Assembly: GCF_013033515.1 (NCBI RefSeq)
Contig: NZ_WQEG01000002.1
Coordinates: forward strand, 248,001-312,000
Direction: 5' to 3'
Length of the DNA: 64,000 nt
Origin: Ruegeria sp. HKCCA6707
GTDB taxonomy: Bacteria > Pseudomonadota > Alphaproteobacteria > Rhodobacterales > Rhodobacteraceae
Shown: piece by piece, positions 27,296 to 36,603 of the stretch
Position numbering within the stretch: position 1 is the stretch's first letter
Layout of the letters: each line of letters begins with the position of its first letter
The notes under the pieces: generated by a model
The model's database searches: none
Told to the model about the DNA's origin: nothing
The model's input: the letters and a program-made list of their open reading frames with translations, nothing else
Position numbers and translations under genes: made by a program

Positions 27296-27592
27296 ATGAC
27301 CGATGGTACACCGACCTGCCCGCTTTGCGACCGCCCGATCCCCGAGGGCGGTGGCAGCCTGCACCATCTGATCCCAAAACTCAAAGGAGGCAAGGGCGGG
27401 CCAACGGTTCTGCTGCACAAGATTTGCCACAAGGAAGTGCACGCAACCCTGACTGAGGCCGAGCTGGCCCGCAGCTACTACACGGTTGAAAGCCTGCGCA
27501 GCCACCCCCGGCTTGAGAAATTTCTGACCTGGGTTCGAAAACGCCCGCCCGGGTTTCAATCGAAAGTGCCGGGCAAGCGGCGGGGGCGGTGA
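27296..27592 (+). CDS. Small HNH-type nuclease domain protein
   Basis: A 98-residue protein with CPLCDRPIP, then SLHHLIPKLKGG and ICHKEVHA. The His-His near residue 24 and the later His of CHKEVH fit the HNH/McrA fold, and two CxxC-like sites may hold zinc (CPLC and IC). It starts 45 bases from the divergent flavoprotein gene and its stop codon touches that of the convergent VOC gene with no bases between. A free-standing HNH domain of this size in a chromosome is often of unknown role; nuclease activity is not proven. Confidence 0.8.
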   Translation: MTDGTPTCPLCDRPIPEGGGSLHHLIPKLKGGKGGPTVLLHKICHKEVHATLTEAELARSYYTVESLRSHPRLEKFLTWVRKRPPGFQSKVPGKRRGR

Positions 27593-28306
27593 TTAGTTCC
27601 GAAAGATCGGTGTGTCGCGGCCCTCGATTTCAATGCCTTGATAGTCAGGCACCGGCGCAAATTGCGCATCGGTAATATGCTGAAATTCCAAGTTTGTATA
27701 AGGGCGCTTCCACAACCATTCGCGGTTCTCCACGGCCCACAGATCGGCATCGGGTGGAGTTTCGTCGGTGAAGGCATAGAAATGCAGATCAAAGCCATAA
27801 TCCGCCACATCCTGCACTGACAGCAGGCGCATTCCCAAACGACGGCATATCGCGTCCTCTGCCGCAATATCACCGGTGCGCAGGGTGATCTGGCCAATCG
27901 TGGCCTCTGCGAATGGGGCATCAGGATCGCCGGCACCTTCAGGCCGATTGCCTTCGAAATCCTGTTGCAAAAGTTCGATCTCGAACCCTGCGGGGTCACT
28001 CAGGTGGCACATATAACCAATGTCCTGAAACTGGCGTGGGGTGCTGACCGGAACGCCTAAGTCGTTCAAGTGCCGGGCCGCCAGATCGACATTCGGCAAG
28101 GTAATTCCGATCTTCCAATACCGTTGACCCCGATCCGCCGTGAAGCCTCCACCACCCGGTAGCAGCAGCAGATCAGCGCCCACACCGGCATAGCCGACGC
28201 GCCGGGCCTCACCATCGGCTTGGATCCGCATGCCCAGCAGATCGCGGTAGAACCTGGCCAATCCTTCCGGATCGGCCACGCGCAGCTTTAGGGCCGACAT
28301 CCTCAT
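27593..28306 (-). CDS. VOC-superfamily protein with two glyoxalase-like modules
   Basis: A 237-residue protein. The first module starts LKLRVADPEGLARFYRDLLGM and ends FEIELLQQD; the second starts IGQITLRTGDIAAEDAICRRLGM, so there are two tandem vicinal-oxygen-chelate repeats as in glyoxalase and extradiol dioxygenases. Substrate unknown. The ATG at 28306 overlaps the stop of the crotonase gene (ATGA), giving translational coupling with it. A GTG at 28312 is possible but lies inside the upstream gene. Confidence 0.85.
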   Translation of the reverse strand: MRMSALKLRVADPEGLARFYRDLLGMRIQADGEARRVGYAGVGADLLLLPGGGGFTADRGQRYWKIGITLPNVDLAARHLNDLGVPVSTPRQFQDIGYMCHLSDPAGFEIELLQQDFEGNRPEGAGDPDAPFAEATIGQITLRTGDIAAEDAICRRLGMRLLSVQDVADYGFDLHFYAFTDETPPDADLWAVENREWLWKRPYTNLEFQHITDAQFAPVPDYQGIEIEGRDTPIFRN

Positions 28307-28911
28307 CGGCACTGCTCGGCGATCCCTGCCGCGATCTCAGGTTTGGCCGCCAGACTGTCGGCCACTAGAGCGCGCGCCGTCGGCATCAAAGCGTCAGGCT
28401 CGACGACGCGATCAATCAAGCCAAACTCGTAAGCCTCGGCTGCAGTGATCTTTTGTCCGGCCATCAGGATCAGCTTAGTCCGCGCCGGGCCAATCAAGGC
28501 GGACATACGCTTTGGATCCGAGGGCTGAGGCAAAAAGCCCAGCTTCATCACCGGGTAGAACACTTTGGCCTCGGGTACAGCGATGCGCAGATCGCAGGCC
28601 AAGACCATGCCGTTTGCACCTCCGGCCAGCGTGCCGTTCAGGGCGGCGACCGTCAGGCAAGGCAATGCGGCAATCGCACCCGACAGCTTTTCCCACAGGT
28701 CTGATGTGGCAAGCCCTGCGCGTGCCTCATCCAGATCAGCCCCGGCGCTGAATACCCTGCCTTTGCCTGTCAGGATCAAGGCCCGCGCCTCTGTCGCATC
28801 TTGGGCAATTTGCAATAGATCGGACAGCATCGCGCCGGTCAGCGCATTGGCCTTATCGGGGTTGTTCAGCGTGACAATCCAAAGCCCGTCTTCCTTGGTC
28901 AGGTCGATCAC
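28303..28911 (-). CDS. Crotonase-fold (enoyl-CoA hydratase/isomerase) family protein lacking both usual glutamates
   Basis: A 202-residue protein, shorter than the ~260 residues usual for the family because the C-terminal helices are trimmed. VTLNNPDKANALTGAML, LTGKGRVFSAGADL (oxyanion hole) and LAGGANGMVLACDLRIA are clear family blocks. By alignment with enoyl-CoA hydratase the two catalytic Glu positions are a Gly (GGANG) and a Val (FYPVMKLGF), so hydration is unlikely and another acyl-CoA reaction is more plausible. Cotranscribed with the VOC and SDR genes. Confidence 0.85.
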   Translation of the reverse strand: MIDLTKEDGLWIVTLNNPDKANALTGAMLSDLLQIAQDATEARALILTGKGRVFSAGADLDEARAGLATSDLWEKLSGAIAALPCLTVAALNGTLAGGANGMVLACDLRIAVPEAKVFYPVMKLGFLPQPSDPKRMSALIGPARTKLILMAGQKITAAEAYEFGLIDRVVEPDALMPTARALVADSLAAKPEIAAGIAEQCR

Positions 28912-29657
28912 GCAAGACCGACCCGCGCCCGAATGTCTTCGTTGCGCAATGAAATCTCGGTGCCCAGAAACTCATCCGCGTCGCCTGAGCACATCCAAAG
29001 CAGCGCGTGGGCGGGCCAGTCAGCCGGGATATGGTCATCCCAATCCAACTGGCTTACGGGATTGATACCGCTGGCCTTGATCACCCGCTGCATATCGGTC
29101 GCGACCGTACCAGGGGAAAGACCCATCGCGCGGATACCATGATGCGCCGCTTCCAGATGCAGGCACTCGGTCAGCATCTTGGCCCCGGCTTTGGACGCGC
29201 AATAATGGCTCCAGGCCTCAACAGGGTTCGAGGCCGCACCCGAGGACACGGTCAGCACCGTCCCACCCCCAGCCGCGCGCATGACGGGCAATGCCGCGCG
29301 CATTCCGTAGAAGACGCCTTTCAGGTTGATGTCAATCGCCGCGCTCCAAGCCGCCACATCAGCATTGGACAAATGAAAAATCGGATCAATGACCCCGGCA
29401 TTGCCGACCAGAACATCCAGCCCGCCAAACCGGTCAACGCAATCAGCGACCGCCTGTTCGACCTGCGCAAAATCGCTCACGTCGCAGCTGAGCGCCATTG
29501 CATTCTCGCCCAGCGCTGCCGCCAAGGCGTTAATTTGATCGCCGCTGCGCGCAACCAGAACCACATTGGCCCCTGCTGCGGCAAATACGCGCCCTGCTTC
29601 AGCTCCGATACCGCGGCTGGCGCCCGTAATCAGTACAGTTTTTCCCTGCATCGACAT
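28908..29657 (-). CDS. Short-chain dehydrogenase/reductase
   Basis: A 249-residue SDR. TGASRGIG (11-18) binds the cofactor, NAG at 86-88 stabilises the sheet, Ser139 lies in TVSSGAAS, and Tyr152 and Lys156 form the YCASK active site. Arg38 (LVARSGD) favours NADP over NAD by the usual rule. It is the first gene of a three-gene leftward run with a crotonase-fold protein and a VOC protein, overlapping the crotonase gene by four bases. Substrate unknown. Confidence 0.92.
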   Translation of the reverse strand: MSMQGKTVLITGASRGIGAEAGRVFAAAGANVVLVARSGDQINALAAALGENAMALSCDVSDFAQVEQAVADCVDRFGGLDVLVGNAGVIDPIFHLSNADVAAWSAAIDINLKGVFYGMRAALPVMRAAGGGTVLTVSSGAASNPVEAWSHYCASKAGAKMLTECLHLEAAHHGIRAMGLSPGTVATDMQRVIKASGINPVSQLDWDDHIPADWPAHALLWMCSGDADEFLGTEISLRNEDIRARVGLA

Positions 29658-29791
29658 ATGCTAATCCCTTGGATCCAAATTCTTCGCCAAGTCGTAACGT
29701 GCAAAAGGGGAATAGGTCCACCCCTTGCCCCTTGACGGCGCTAACGGCAGGCACGACGATGCCGTCAAATTTGATTGAGAAGGGTTCTCCT

Positions 29792-31315
29792 ATGTCTGTT
29801 TTCCTCCACCGCAGTTGCGGCGCGGTACTGGCCTATGCTGTGGTTGCACAAGGCGCATTTGCTGACGTCACCGCCAAGGATGTTTGGGCCGATTGGCAAT
29901 CATACATGGCCAGCGTCGGGTATACTGTCACCGGCGACGAGGCCACGTCGGGCAATGTCACGACAATTTCGAACATGGTCATGGCCTTGGATTTGCCAGA
30001 CACCGATGGGCAGATCGAAATCACCATGCCCGAAATGACAATGACGGAAAACGGCGACGGTACAGTCAGCCTGAACTTCCCCGAAAGCTTTCCGATCGTT
30101 CTGAGCGGCGCCGGAGAAGGTGAAGAGTTTTCTGCTGAAATTCAGTATACCAATTCCGGTTTGTCGATGGACGTTTCCGGAACACCCGAAGATATCGTCT
30201 ATGATTATGTCGCGGATAACCTGACCCTGGATTTGACTTCAATCACGGTTGGCGACGAAACCATCCCGCAAGACGCTATGGGCGCGAATATTTCTATCAA
30301 TAACGTGACGGGCAAGACCCGCATGCTGGTTGGCGAAAAACGCGATGTTGATCAAAGTTTCACCGCAAGTGACGCCACCTACGCATTTGTGTTCGACGAT
30401 CCTGAAAGCGATGACGCCGGACAGATCCGCGGCCAAATGGGACAATTGGTGATGGAAGGTAAATCGACCATTCCAACCAATGTGGACACGACCGATGTTC
30501 AGGCCTTCTATGACGCTGGTTTCTCGGGCGAAGGCTCTTTCACCTATGGGTCAGGCAGTGCGGAAGTCCAAGGCACTGCCGAAGGCGAAAGCTTTTCTCT
30601 GAGCAGTAGTTCCGAGGGTGGTCGCCTTGCCGGCAGCATCGACGCGGGACATCTTGCCTACGATGTTGAACAGAACAGCGCCAAAGTCGCAGTGACCACA
30701 GCTGATCTGCCATTCCCGATTGAAGTTGCGATGGAAAAGGCGGGATTCAAATTCGACTTCCCGCTTATGGCCTCGGACGAAATTCAATCGTTCAGCTTCG
30801 GCATGAACCTCACCGATTTCACCATGTCGGATGTCCTGTGGAGCCTGTTTGACCCGGCAGGATCCTTGCCACGCGATCCGGCGACCATTGTCGTTGACAC
30901 AAGCGGAACCGGGAAGGTTCTGGTTGATTTCATGGACGAGGAAGCGGTCGAAACCTTCGCAACCGGCGACGTAACGCCAGGTGAACTGCATTCGCTGAAA
31001 ATAAACGAACTGCTTGTGTCACTGGTCGGCGCCAAACTGACCGGCGATGGCGATTTCACCTTTGACAACACCAACACCCAGGCCTTTGGCGGGATGCCGA
31101 CGCCTGCGGGTGTCGCCAATTTGCAATTGGTGGGCGCCAACGCACTGATCGACAAGTTGATCGGTATGGGATTGATCACCGAGAATGACGCGCTTGGGGC
31201 GCGTATGATGATGGGTCTGATGGCCGTACCGGGCGAAGAGCCTGACACGTTGAATTCAAAGATCGAATTCACAGAGGATGGCCAGATCCTCGCGAATGGC
31301 CAGCGTCTGAAGTAA
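29792..31315 (+). CDS. DUF2125 periplasmic protein
   Basis: About 507 residues with an N-terminal signal peptide (cleavage near AQGAFA) and a long beta-rich body with an acidic, Thr/Ser-rich composition. The C-terminal part (FGGMPTPAGVANLQLVGANALIDKL) marks the DUF2125 family of Rhodobacterales, whose function is unknown. ATG 29792 has GAAGGG seven bases upstream. It is flanked by a hairpin terminator at its end and stands alone. Confidence 0.85.
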   Translation: MSVFLHRSCGAVLAYAVVAQGAFADVTAKDVWADWQSYMASVGYTVTGDEATSGNVTTISNMVMALDLPDTDGQIEITMPEMTMTENGDGTVSLNFPESFPIVLSGAGEGEEFSAEIQYTNSGLSMDVSGTPEDIVYDYVADNLTLDLTSITVGDETIPQDAMGANISINNVTGKTRMLVGEKRDVDQSFTASDATYAFVFDDPESDDAGQIRGQMGQLVMEGKSTIPTNVDTTDVQAFYDAGFSGEGSFTYGSGSAEVQGTAEGESFSLSSSSEGGRLAGSIDAGHLAYDVEQNSAKVAVTTADLPFPIEVAMEKAGFKFDFPLMASDEIQSFSFGMNLTDFTMSDVLWSLFDPAGSLPRDPATIVVDTSGTGKVLVDFMDEEAVETFATGDVTPGELHSLKINELLVSLVGAKLTGDGDFTFDNTNTQAFGGMPTPAGVANLQLVGANALIDKLIGMGLITENDALGARMMMGLMAVPGEEPDTLNSKIEFTEDGQILANGQRLK

Positions 31316-31321
31316 TTTCTC

Positions 31322-31348
31322 GGGGAAGGCGGAGTGCCTGCCTTCCCC
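31322..31348. terminator. Bidirectional terminator hairpin
   Basis: GGGGAAGGC and GCCTTCCCC pair around a nine-base loop between the convergent DUF2125 and FkbM genes. The plus-strand side is followed by AATCATTTT. Confidence 0.8.
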
Positions 31349-31357
31349 AATCATTTT

Positions 31358-32038
31358 CTAACGTCGTCCAATACGACGAAATAAGACAGATCCACCACGA
31401 CTGACCCGCTGGTCATAAACAAAACCCAAGTCGGACAGGCAGTCGAAACACGCCTTTATTCCTCGCAGCCCGATCTTGCGGGTATGCACTTCCAGATAGA
31501 CTTTCTGGACATTTGCCAGATCCAGACCGTCAAACAGAGCTTTCTCACCGCCCTCGATATCGACTATCAGAACATTTGCGTCGGTGTCGCGTAGAACTCG
31601 TGTTAGTGGCAGCTGCGAAACCTGCGCTTGTGAAACGAAGTCGGGCTTGGCGTCCAGAGATGACGACCAAAAGGGATCGCGTATGTAGAATGTAGCGGTG
31701 CCGTCGATCTGAGGGTCTGCGCTGGCAACGGCATTCATAACCTCGCCCCCCGCAAGATCATTGGCCCCATGCACCCGTTTTATGAAGGCACATAGGGTGG
31801 GGTTTGCCTCGATACAGGTGACCTGCTGCACGCCAAGCTTTTTCATCAGAAAGGACGAGATAAAACCAATGCCCGCACCCAGTTCAACCACCCGATCAGC
31901 GGGATCGATGAACTTGGGCAGGCCGTTCATCTCATCCTTTTCATAGCGCCCGGCAACGATTGAGCGTTTCACCTGCGGGGCGATGATTGCGGGATCGTCT
32001 GGGATTAATACCCCGTGCAAGTCAAGATGGTCCGACAT
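31358..32038 (-). CDS. FkbM family SAM-dependent methyltransferase
   Basis: A 226-residue Rossmann-fold methyltransferase. VVELGAGIGFIS is the SAM motif, VTCIEANPTLCAFIKR the acidic loop for the ribose, and VLIVDIEGGEKALFDGL the late conserved block of the FkbM family (small-molecule or sugar O-methylation). The acceptor is unknown. It is divergent from pmbA by 173 bases, a gap that contains a CTTGC/GCAAG hairpin. Confidence 0.88.
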   Translation of the reverse strand: MSDHLDLHGVLIPDDPAIIAPQVKRSIVAGRYEKDEMNGLPKFIDPADRVVELGAGIGFISSFLMKKLGVQQVTCIEANPTLCAFIKRVHGANDLAGGEVMNAVASADPQIDGTATFYIRDPFWSSSLDAKPDFVSQAQVSQLPLTRVLRDTDANVLIVDIEGGEKALFDGLDLANVQKVYLEVHTRKIGLRGIKACFDCLSDLGFVYDQRVSRGGSVLFRRIGRR

Positions 32039-32211
32039 TGAAATCCTCTGCTCGTTTTCATCCTAAATAACGGCAAAGCGCCAGCGCGGCTATATCTCAA
32101 CTGTTTGTCAAACCCTGTGGATAGCCCGGCAAAACGCCCGGTAAATTGGCTTCGACCCTTGCGGGCTTGCCCGCGCAAGGCTAGGTCCAATTGAATCAGA
32201 CCGGAGGCCGC

Positions 32212-33558
32212 ATGACCCGAACACCCGAAGACATCAGCCATCAGTTGTTGGACGCCGCGCGCAAGGCCGGGGCCGAGGCGGCAGACGCCATCGTGATCGA
32301 CGGCACCTCGGTTTCCGTCGAAGTGCGCGAAGGGGCTTTGGAGCACGCCGAACGGGCCGAGGGCACGGATCTGGGTCTGCGGGTGTTTCTGGGCAAACAG
32401 CAGGCGATCGTGTCCAGTTCGGACAGCCGCCCAGAAACTCTGGCCGCAATGGCCGAGCGGGCCGTGGCCATGGCCAAAGAAGCGCCGGAGGATCCGTTTA
32501 CTGGGCTGGCGGCTGCAGACCAGCTGATTCAAGATTGGGATCTGAACGCGCTAGAGCTTTGTGATCCTTCACCGGAGCCCACAGCCGAAGTGCTGATGCA
32601 GGATGCGCTACAAGCCGAGGCTGCGGCCATGGCAGTGGAAGGTGTCAGTCAGGTCTCGGATTCGGCGGCAGGGTACGGCATGCACCGGGTTCACCTGTCT
32701 GCGACCAATGGCTTCTCGGGCGGTTATGCGCGGACCAGCAGGTCCACATCCTGCGTTGCCATTTCTGGTGAAGGCACCGGGATGGAACGCGACTATGACG
32801 GAGACAGCCGCAGTTTTCAGGCCGATTTGCGTGATCCGTCCGAAATCGGGCGGTCTGCTGGGGAACGCGCCGTTTCGCTGGTGGGCGCACGTCAGCCCGA
32901 GACCGGGAGCTTTCCTGTCTTGTTTGACGAACGCATTTCCTCATCGCTGATCGGCCACTTGCTGGGGGCCAGCAATGGTGCCGCAATTGCGCGAGGCGCG
33001 TCTTGGCTGAAGGACAGTCTGGGCGAACAGGTGCTGCCTGAAACCCTGTCGCTGATCGAAGACCCCCATCGCCCGCGTATTTCGGGTTCGCGGCCCTTTG
33101 ATGCCGAGGGTCTGCCGACCCGTCGCCGCGCCATTGTGGAAAACGGTGTGCTGACCGGGTGGACGCTCGACCTGTCGAGCGCCCGAAAGCTCGAAATGAC
33201 CTCAACCGGGAATGCAGCAAGGGGTGTTTCTGGCCCACCGTCACCCAGCAATTGGAACCTCGCCCTCACACAAGGCGAAAAAAGCCGCGCAGACCTGATC
33301 CGCGACATGGGTACGGGGCTTTTGGTGACGTCGATGATCGGTTCGACGATCAACCCCAATACCGGAGATTACTCGCGCGGGGCATCTGGGTTCTGGGTTG
33401 AAAACGGTGAGATCACCTATCCCGTCAACGAATGTACAATTGCGGGCAACCTGCGCGATATGCTGATGCGCATCATCCCGGCCAATGACGCGCGGACCTA
33501 TCTGTCGCGGGTGGTTCCATCGATCCTGATCGAAGGGATGACACTTGCCGGCAACTGA
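32212..33558 (+). CDS. pmbA: TldD/PmbA family metalloprotease-like protein
   Basis: A 448-residue PmbA/TldE-type protein: SVSVEVREGALEHAERAEG and GLRVFLGKQQA at the start, FSGGYARTSRST in the middle, TRRRAIVENGVLTGWTLDLSSARK and NIQPNTGDYSRGASGF-like ending (here INPNTGDYSRGASGF). With TldD, PmbA forms a protease that finishes some peptide modifications such as microcin B17 and acts with CcdA. No tldD is in the window. ATG 32212 is preceded by GGAGG. It overlaps the following phosphatase gene by 14 bases. Confidence 0.9.
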   Translation: MTRTPEDISHQLLDAARKAGAEAADAIVIDGTSVSVEVREGALEHAERAEGTDLGLRVFLGKQQAIVSSSDSRPETLAAMAERAVAMAKEAPEDPFTGLAAADQLIQDWDLNALELCDPSPEPTAEVLMQDALQAEAAAMAVEGVSQVSDSAAGYGMHRVHLSATNGFSGGYARTSRSTSCVAISGEGTGMERDYDGDSRSFQADLRDPSEIGRSAGERAVSLVGARQPETGSFPVLFDERISSSLIGHLLGASNGAAIARGASWLKDSLGEQVLPETLSLIEDPHRPRISGSRPFDAEGLPTRRRAIVENGVLTGWTLDLSSARKLEMTSTGNAARGVSGPPSPSNWNLALTQGEKSRADLIRDMGTGLLVTSMIGSTINPNTGDYSRGASGFWVENGEITYPVNECTIAGNLRDMLMRIIPANDARTYLSRVVPSILIEGMTLAGN

Positions 33559-34345
33559 CCTGTCACTGCTGATCGACGCCGCACTGGAAGCGGGGCAAAT
33601 CGCGACGCGGTATTCGGGCCCACAAGCGCAGCGCTGGGACAAGCCCGACGGTGCAGGGCCAGTGACCGAGGCGGATCTGGCGGTCAACGAAATGCTGGAG
33701 CGCAAGCTGCAATCCGCGCGACCCGGCTATGGCTGGCTTAGCGAAGAGACCGAAGACACGGACGACCGACTGGGCAAAGACGCGGTTTTTATCATCGATC
33801 CGATTGACGGCACCCGCAGCTTTGCCGAGGGGTCGAAAACCTGGGCCCATTCGCTTGCCATTGCCGAAAATGGCATTGTGACCGCTGCTGTGATTTATCT
33901 GCCGATGCGTGATCTTCTTTACGCCGCCGCCGCTGGGCAGGGCGCCACGCTGAACGGAACTCCGATACAAGTTTCGGAGCCTGAGGGTTTGACCGAAGCG
34001 GAGGTGCTTGCAGCCAAGCCAAACCTTGCGCCACACCACTGGCAAGCCGGGAATGTACCGGAATTCAAGCGAGTCTATCGCCCTTCACTGGCATATCGGA
34101 TGGCGCTTGTTGCGCAGGGCCGGTTTGACGGCATGCTGACATTGCGCCCCAGCTGGGAATGGGACATCGCCGCGGGGGATCTGATCCTGCGTGAGGCGGG
34201 TGGCTATTGCACTGACCGTAAAGGCACTGCGCTGCGGTTCAACAATGCACATCCGCGCCTGAACGGCGTATTGGCCGCCGGCGCGCATCTGCATGAAGTG
34301 TTGCTTGGGCAACTCGATCAAACCAGCGCCGGGTTGCCTGAATGA
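33545..34345 (+). CDS. Inositol monophosphatase family protein (CysQ/SuhB fold)
   Basis: A 266-residue Mg-dependent phosphatase. Metal ligands: Glu67 and Glu68 (LSEETED), Asp85 and Asp88 (IDPIDGTRSF), and the WEWDIAAGDLILREAGG block near residue 200. Substrate class (inositol phosphate, PAP or other) cannot be fixed. The start is TTG 33545; no ATG is positioned well, and translational coupling to pmbA fits the overlap. It is followed with four bases overlap by a KdtA-like gene. Confidence 0.88.
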   Translation: MPATDLSLLIDAALEAGQIATRYSGPQAQRWDKPDGAGPVTEADLAVNEMLERKLQSARPGYGWLSEETEDTDDRLGKDAVFIIDPIDGTRSFAEGSKTWAHSLAIAENGIVTAAVIYLPMRDLLYAAAAGQGATLNGTPIQVSEPEGLTEAEVLAAKPNLAPHHWQAGNVPEFKRVYRPSLAYRMALVAQGRFDGMLTLRPSWEWDIAAGDLILREAGGYCTDRKGTALRFNNAHPRLNGVLAAGAHLHEVLLGQLDQTSAGLPE

Positions 34346-35577
34346 GCAAACCCCGCTCTCTCAGCCTTGCGGCGTACCGGATTCTGTCCTGGGGAGTGCC
34401 GCAGACAATGGGTCGCGACCTGCCACCGCGACCTGAGGGTGAGCTGCTTTGGCTGCATCTGAACAGCCCCGAGAAATTGCCGGTGATCGAAGACTTCGCC
34501 AGCAGGCTTCTGGCTGCGCGACCGGATGTTTCGCTTTTACTGACCGCCCCGTATGACGCAAACATTTCGGATTGGTCCAACAGCCTGTGGCCAGTTGTAC
34601 CGCTACCGCCTGATCAACCAAGACCGGCGCGCGCTTTTCTGGACCATTGGCAGCCAGATCTTTGCATCTGGATCGGCGGTGGCTTGATGCCAAATCTGAT
34701 CAACCGCGCGGAAGAAAAAGCCATTCCGATGATCTTGCTCGAAGGCGTCGTCGATCTTGTCATGTCGCGCTCGGGGCGCTGGCTGCCGGATATCACGCGC
34801 TTCACGCTGGATTGCTTTGACAGGATTGAGACTTGCAGCGAAAACACGGCCCGCCAAATTCGAAGGTATGGGATTGCTTCGTCGAAGGTTTCTGTATCCT
34901 CACCGCTGCGCATTAGCCCTGATCCCCAACCTTGGCCAGAAGATGAGTTGATCGAAACCAACCATGCTTTGGGCGGTCGCCCCGTCTGGCTGGCTGCTTG
35001 GGTTCAGGACACCGAGTTCATTTCCGTGCTAAGCGCGCATCGGCAGGCCATGCGGCTGTTGCCAAGGCTTGCCCTGGTTTTGCATGTTGCCGACACTGCA
35101 GAAGCCGACCCTTTGAACCGGCGGCTTGAGGCTATGGATTTGCGCTGTTCCAACTGGGACGAAGGACAACAAATTGAAGACAATACGCAAGTCATTCTGA
35201 CGGCATCGGACGAGGATCTGGGCCTGTGGCACCGGGTGGCCCCCGTGACTTTTATGGGAACATCTCTGGAGCGCGGCGCGACCGGGCAGAACCCTTTGCT
35301 GTCGACAGCATTGGGGTCCTCGGTGATCCATGGTCCTTATGTCATCCACCACAGCGACAGCTATCACCGGCTGGATTCGGCGGGTGCGGCGGTGACGGTG
35401 CGTACAGCAACAGAGCTGGGCGACGCGGTTGTTGACCTTCTGGCGCCGGATCGCACGGCAGATATGGCACTGGCGGGGTGGGAATTGGTGACCGAAGGTG
35501 CGCCGCAGACAGATGATCTGATAGAGTTGGTCCAGCACTATCTGGACAAGGGAAGAGCCAACCGTGCGCGCACCTGA
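34342..35577 (+). CDS. KdtA/WaaA-like glycosyltransferase with altered active-site motif
   Basis: A 411-residue protein whose N-terminal domain resembles 3-deoxy-D-manno-octulosonic acid transferase and whose end ties into lpxK. In classical WaaA the pattern is xxHxxSxGE with a catalytic Glu; here WLHLNSPEK has the Glu one place earlier. [24 protein letters not shown] and [13 protein letters not shown] are family blocks. Either the alignment carries a one-residue shift or the activity differs. Many genomes of this group carry a second, standard kdtA elsewhere. Same operon as pmbA, IMPase and lpxK. Confidence 0.78.
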   Translation: MSKPRSLSLAAYRILSWGVPQTMGRDLPPRPEGELLWLHLNSPEKLPVIEDFASRLLAARPDVSLLLTAPYDANISDWSNSLWPVVPLPPDQPRPARAFLDHWQPDLCIWIGGGLMPNLINRAEEKAIPMILLEGVVDLVMSRSGRWLPDITRFTLDCFDRIETCSENTARQIRRYGIASSKVSVSSPLRISPDPQPWPEDELIETNHALGGRPVWLAAWVQDTEFISVLSAHRQAMRLLPRLALVLHVADTAEADPLNRRLEAMDLRCSNWDEGQQIEDNTQVILTASDEDLGLWHRVAPVTFMGTSLERGATGQNPLLSTALGSSVIHGPYVIHHSDSYHRLDSAGAAVTVRTATELGDAVVDLLAPDRTADMALAGWELVTEGAPQTDDLIELVQHYLDKGRANRART

Positions 35578-36565
35578 TTTTTGGAACATGCCGGCTGACA
35601 ATCCCGGACTGCGCGCGCGGCTGTTGTCGCCATTGGGCAGCCTTTATGCCGCCGCCACAGCGCGCCGGGTCGCGTCTCGACAGGCCTATAGGCCCGCTAT
35701 TCCCGTGATATGTGTCGGCAACCTGAACGCGGGCGGAACCGGAAAAACCCCAACCGTGATCTGGCTGTTGGAGGTGTTGCGCGACAGTTGGCACCACCCC
35801 CATGTGGTCACGCGCGGGCATGGTGGAGCATTGGACGGGCCTGTGAAGGTCGATCCCAACCAACACAGCGCGGCTGAGGTCGGAGACGAACCTCTGTTGC
35901 TGGCCGCCTTCGCCGAAGTCTGGGTCGCCAAGGATCGCGCAGCGGGCGCCAAAGCCGCCGTTGAGGCGGGCGCGACGGTCATCGTGTTGGATGACGGGTT
36001 TCAGAACCCAACGGTCGCCAAGGATTTTTCGATCATCGTCGTCGATGCGGCCAATGGCTTCGGGAACGGGCGATGCATCCCCGCAGGCCCTTTGCGAGAG
36101 CCGGTAAGCGTCGGTCTGAAACGCGCCGACTTGGTGCTGTCTTTGGGCGCGTCCGACGCACAAGACCAGTTTACACAAAGCTGGGGGAGCGCGATCACCA
36201 TCCCCAAGGCCAAAGGCGAGGTCACCGCTCTGCAAACCGGGATGGATTGGTCCACAACGCAGGTTTTGGCCTTTGCCGGAATCGGCCACCCGGAAAAGTT
36301 CTTTCGCACATTGCGGCAACAAGGGGCCGAGCTGCTGCGCGCCGAAGCCCTGGAAGACCACCAGCCTCTGACACCTGCGCTAATGACACGGCTGGAAAAT
36401 GAAGCCCGCTTGCTGGGGGCACAAATGGTGACAACGGAAAAGGATGCGGTGCGCCTACCCCGGGCCTTTCGGGCCAAGGTCATCACCTTGCCCGTGCGAT
36501 TGCAAGTGGCAGAGCACGATCGGGTGAAAGAGATGGTCTTGAACGTCGCCCCTTCGCCCAAGTGA
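35564..36565 (+). CDS. lpxK: Tetraacyldisaccharide 4'-kinase
   Basis: A 333-residue membrane-associated kinase that phosphorylates the 4' position of the lipid A disaccharide. The P-loop [13 protein letters not shown] (about 49-61) follows a hydrophobic N-terminal helix ([15 protein letters not shown]). VLDDGFQNP and [11 protein letters not shown] are conserved blocks, and [11 protein letters not shown] is the typical C-terminal motif. GTG start at 35564, overlapping the upstream gene by 14 bases. Confidence 0.95.
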   Translation: MRAPDFWNMPADNPGLRARLLSPLGSLYAAATARRVASRQAYRPAIPVICVGNLNAGGTGKTPTVIWLLEVLRDSWHHPHVVTRGHGGALDGPVKVDPNQHSAAEVGDEPLLLAAFAEVWVAKDRAAGAKAAVEAGATVIVLDDGFQNPTVAKDFSIIVVDAANGFGNGRCIPAGPLREPVSVGLKRADLVLSLGASDAQDQFTQSWGSAITIPKAKGEVTALQTGMDWSTTQVLAFAGIGHPEKFFRTLRQQGAELLRAEALEDHQPLTPALMTRLENEARLLGAQMVTTEKDAVRLPRAFRAKVITLPVRLQVAEHDRVKEMVLNVAPSPK

Positions 36566-36598
36566 CGCCCGGGCCGACCTGAACGGTCACCCGGGCGT
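36565..36598. terminator. Bidirectional terminator hairpin
   Basis: ACGCCCGGG pairs with CCCGGGCGT and GACC with GGTC inside, with a five-base loop. It sits exactly between the convergent lpxK and DsbA-like genes. Confidence 0.8.
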
Positions 36599-36603
36599 AT
36601 CGT

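Noticed and set aside
32158..32182. CTTGC/GCAAG hairpin before pmbA
   Set aside because: The stem has a two-base bulge and no T run, and it may be chance in a GC-rich leader.
35342..36361. 339-codon minus-strand frame opposite the KdtA-like and lpxK genes
   Set aside because: Shadow of two conserved genes; no start signal and no motif.
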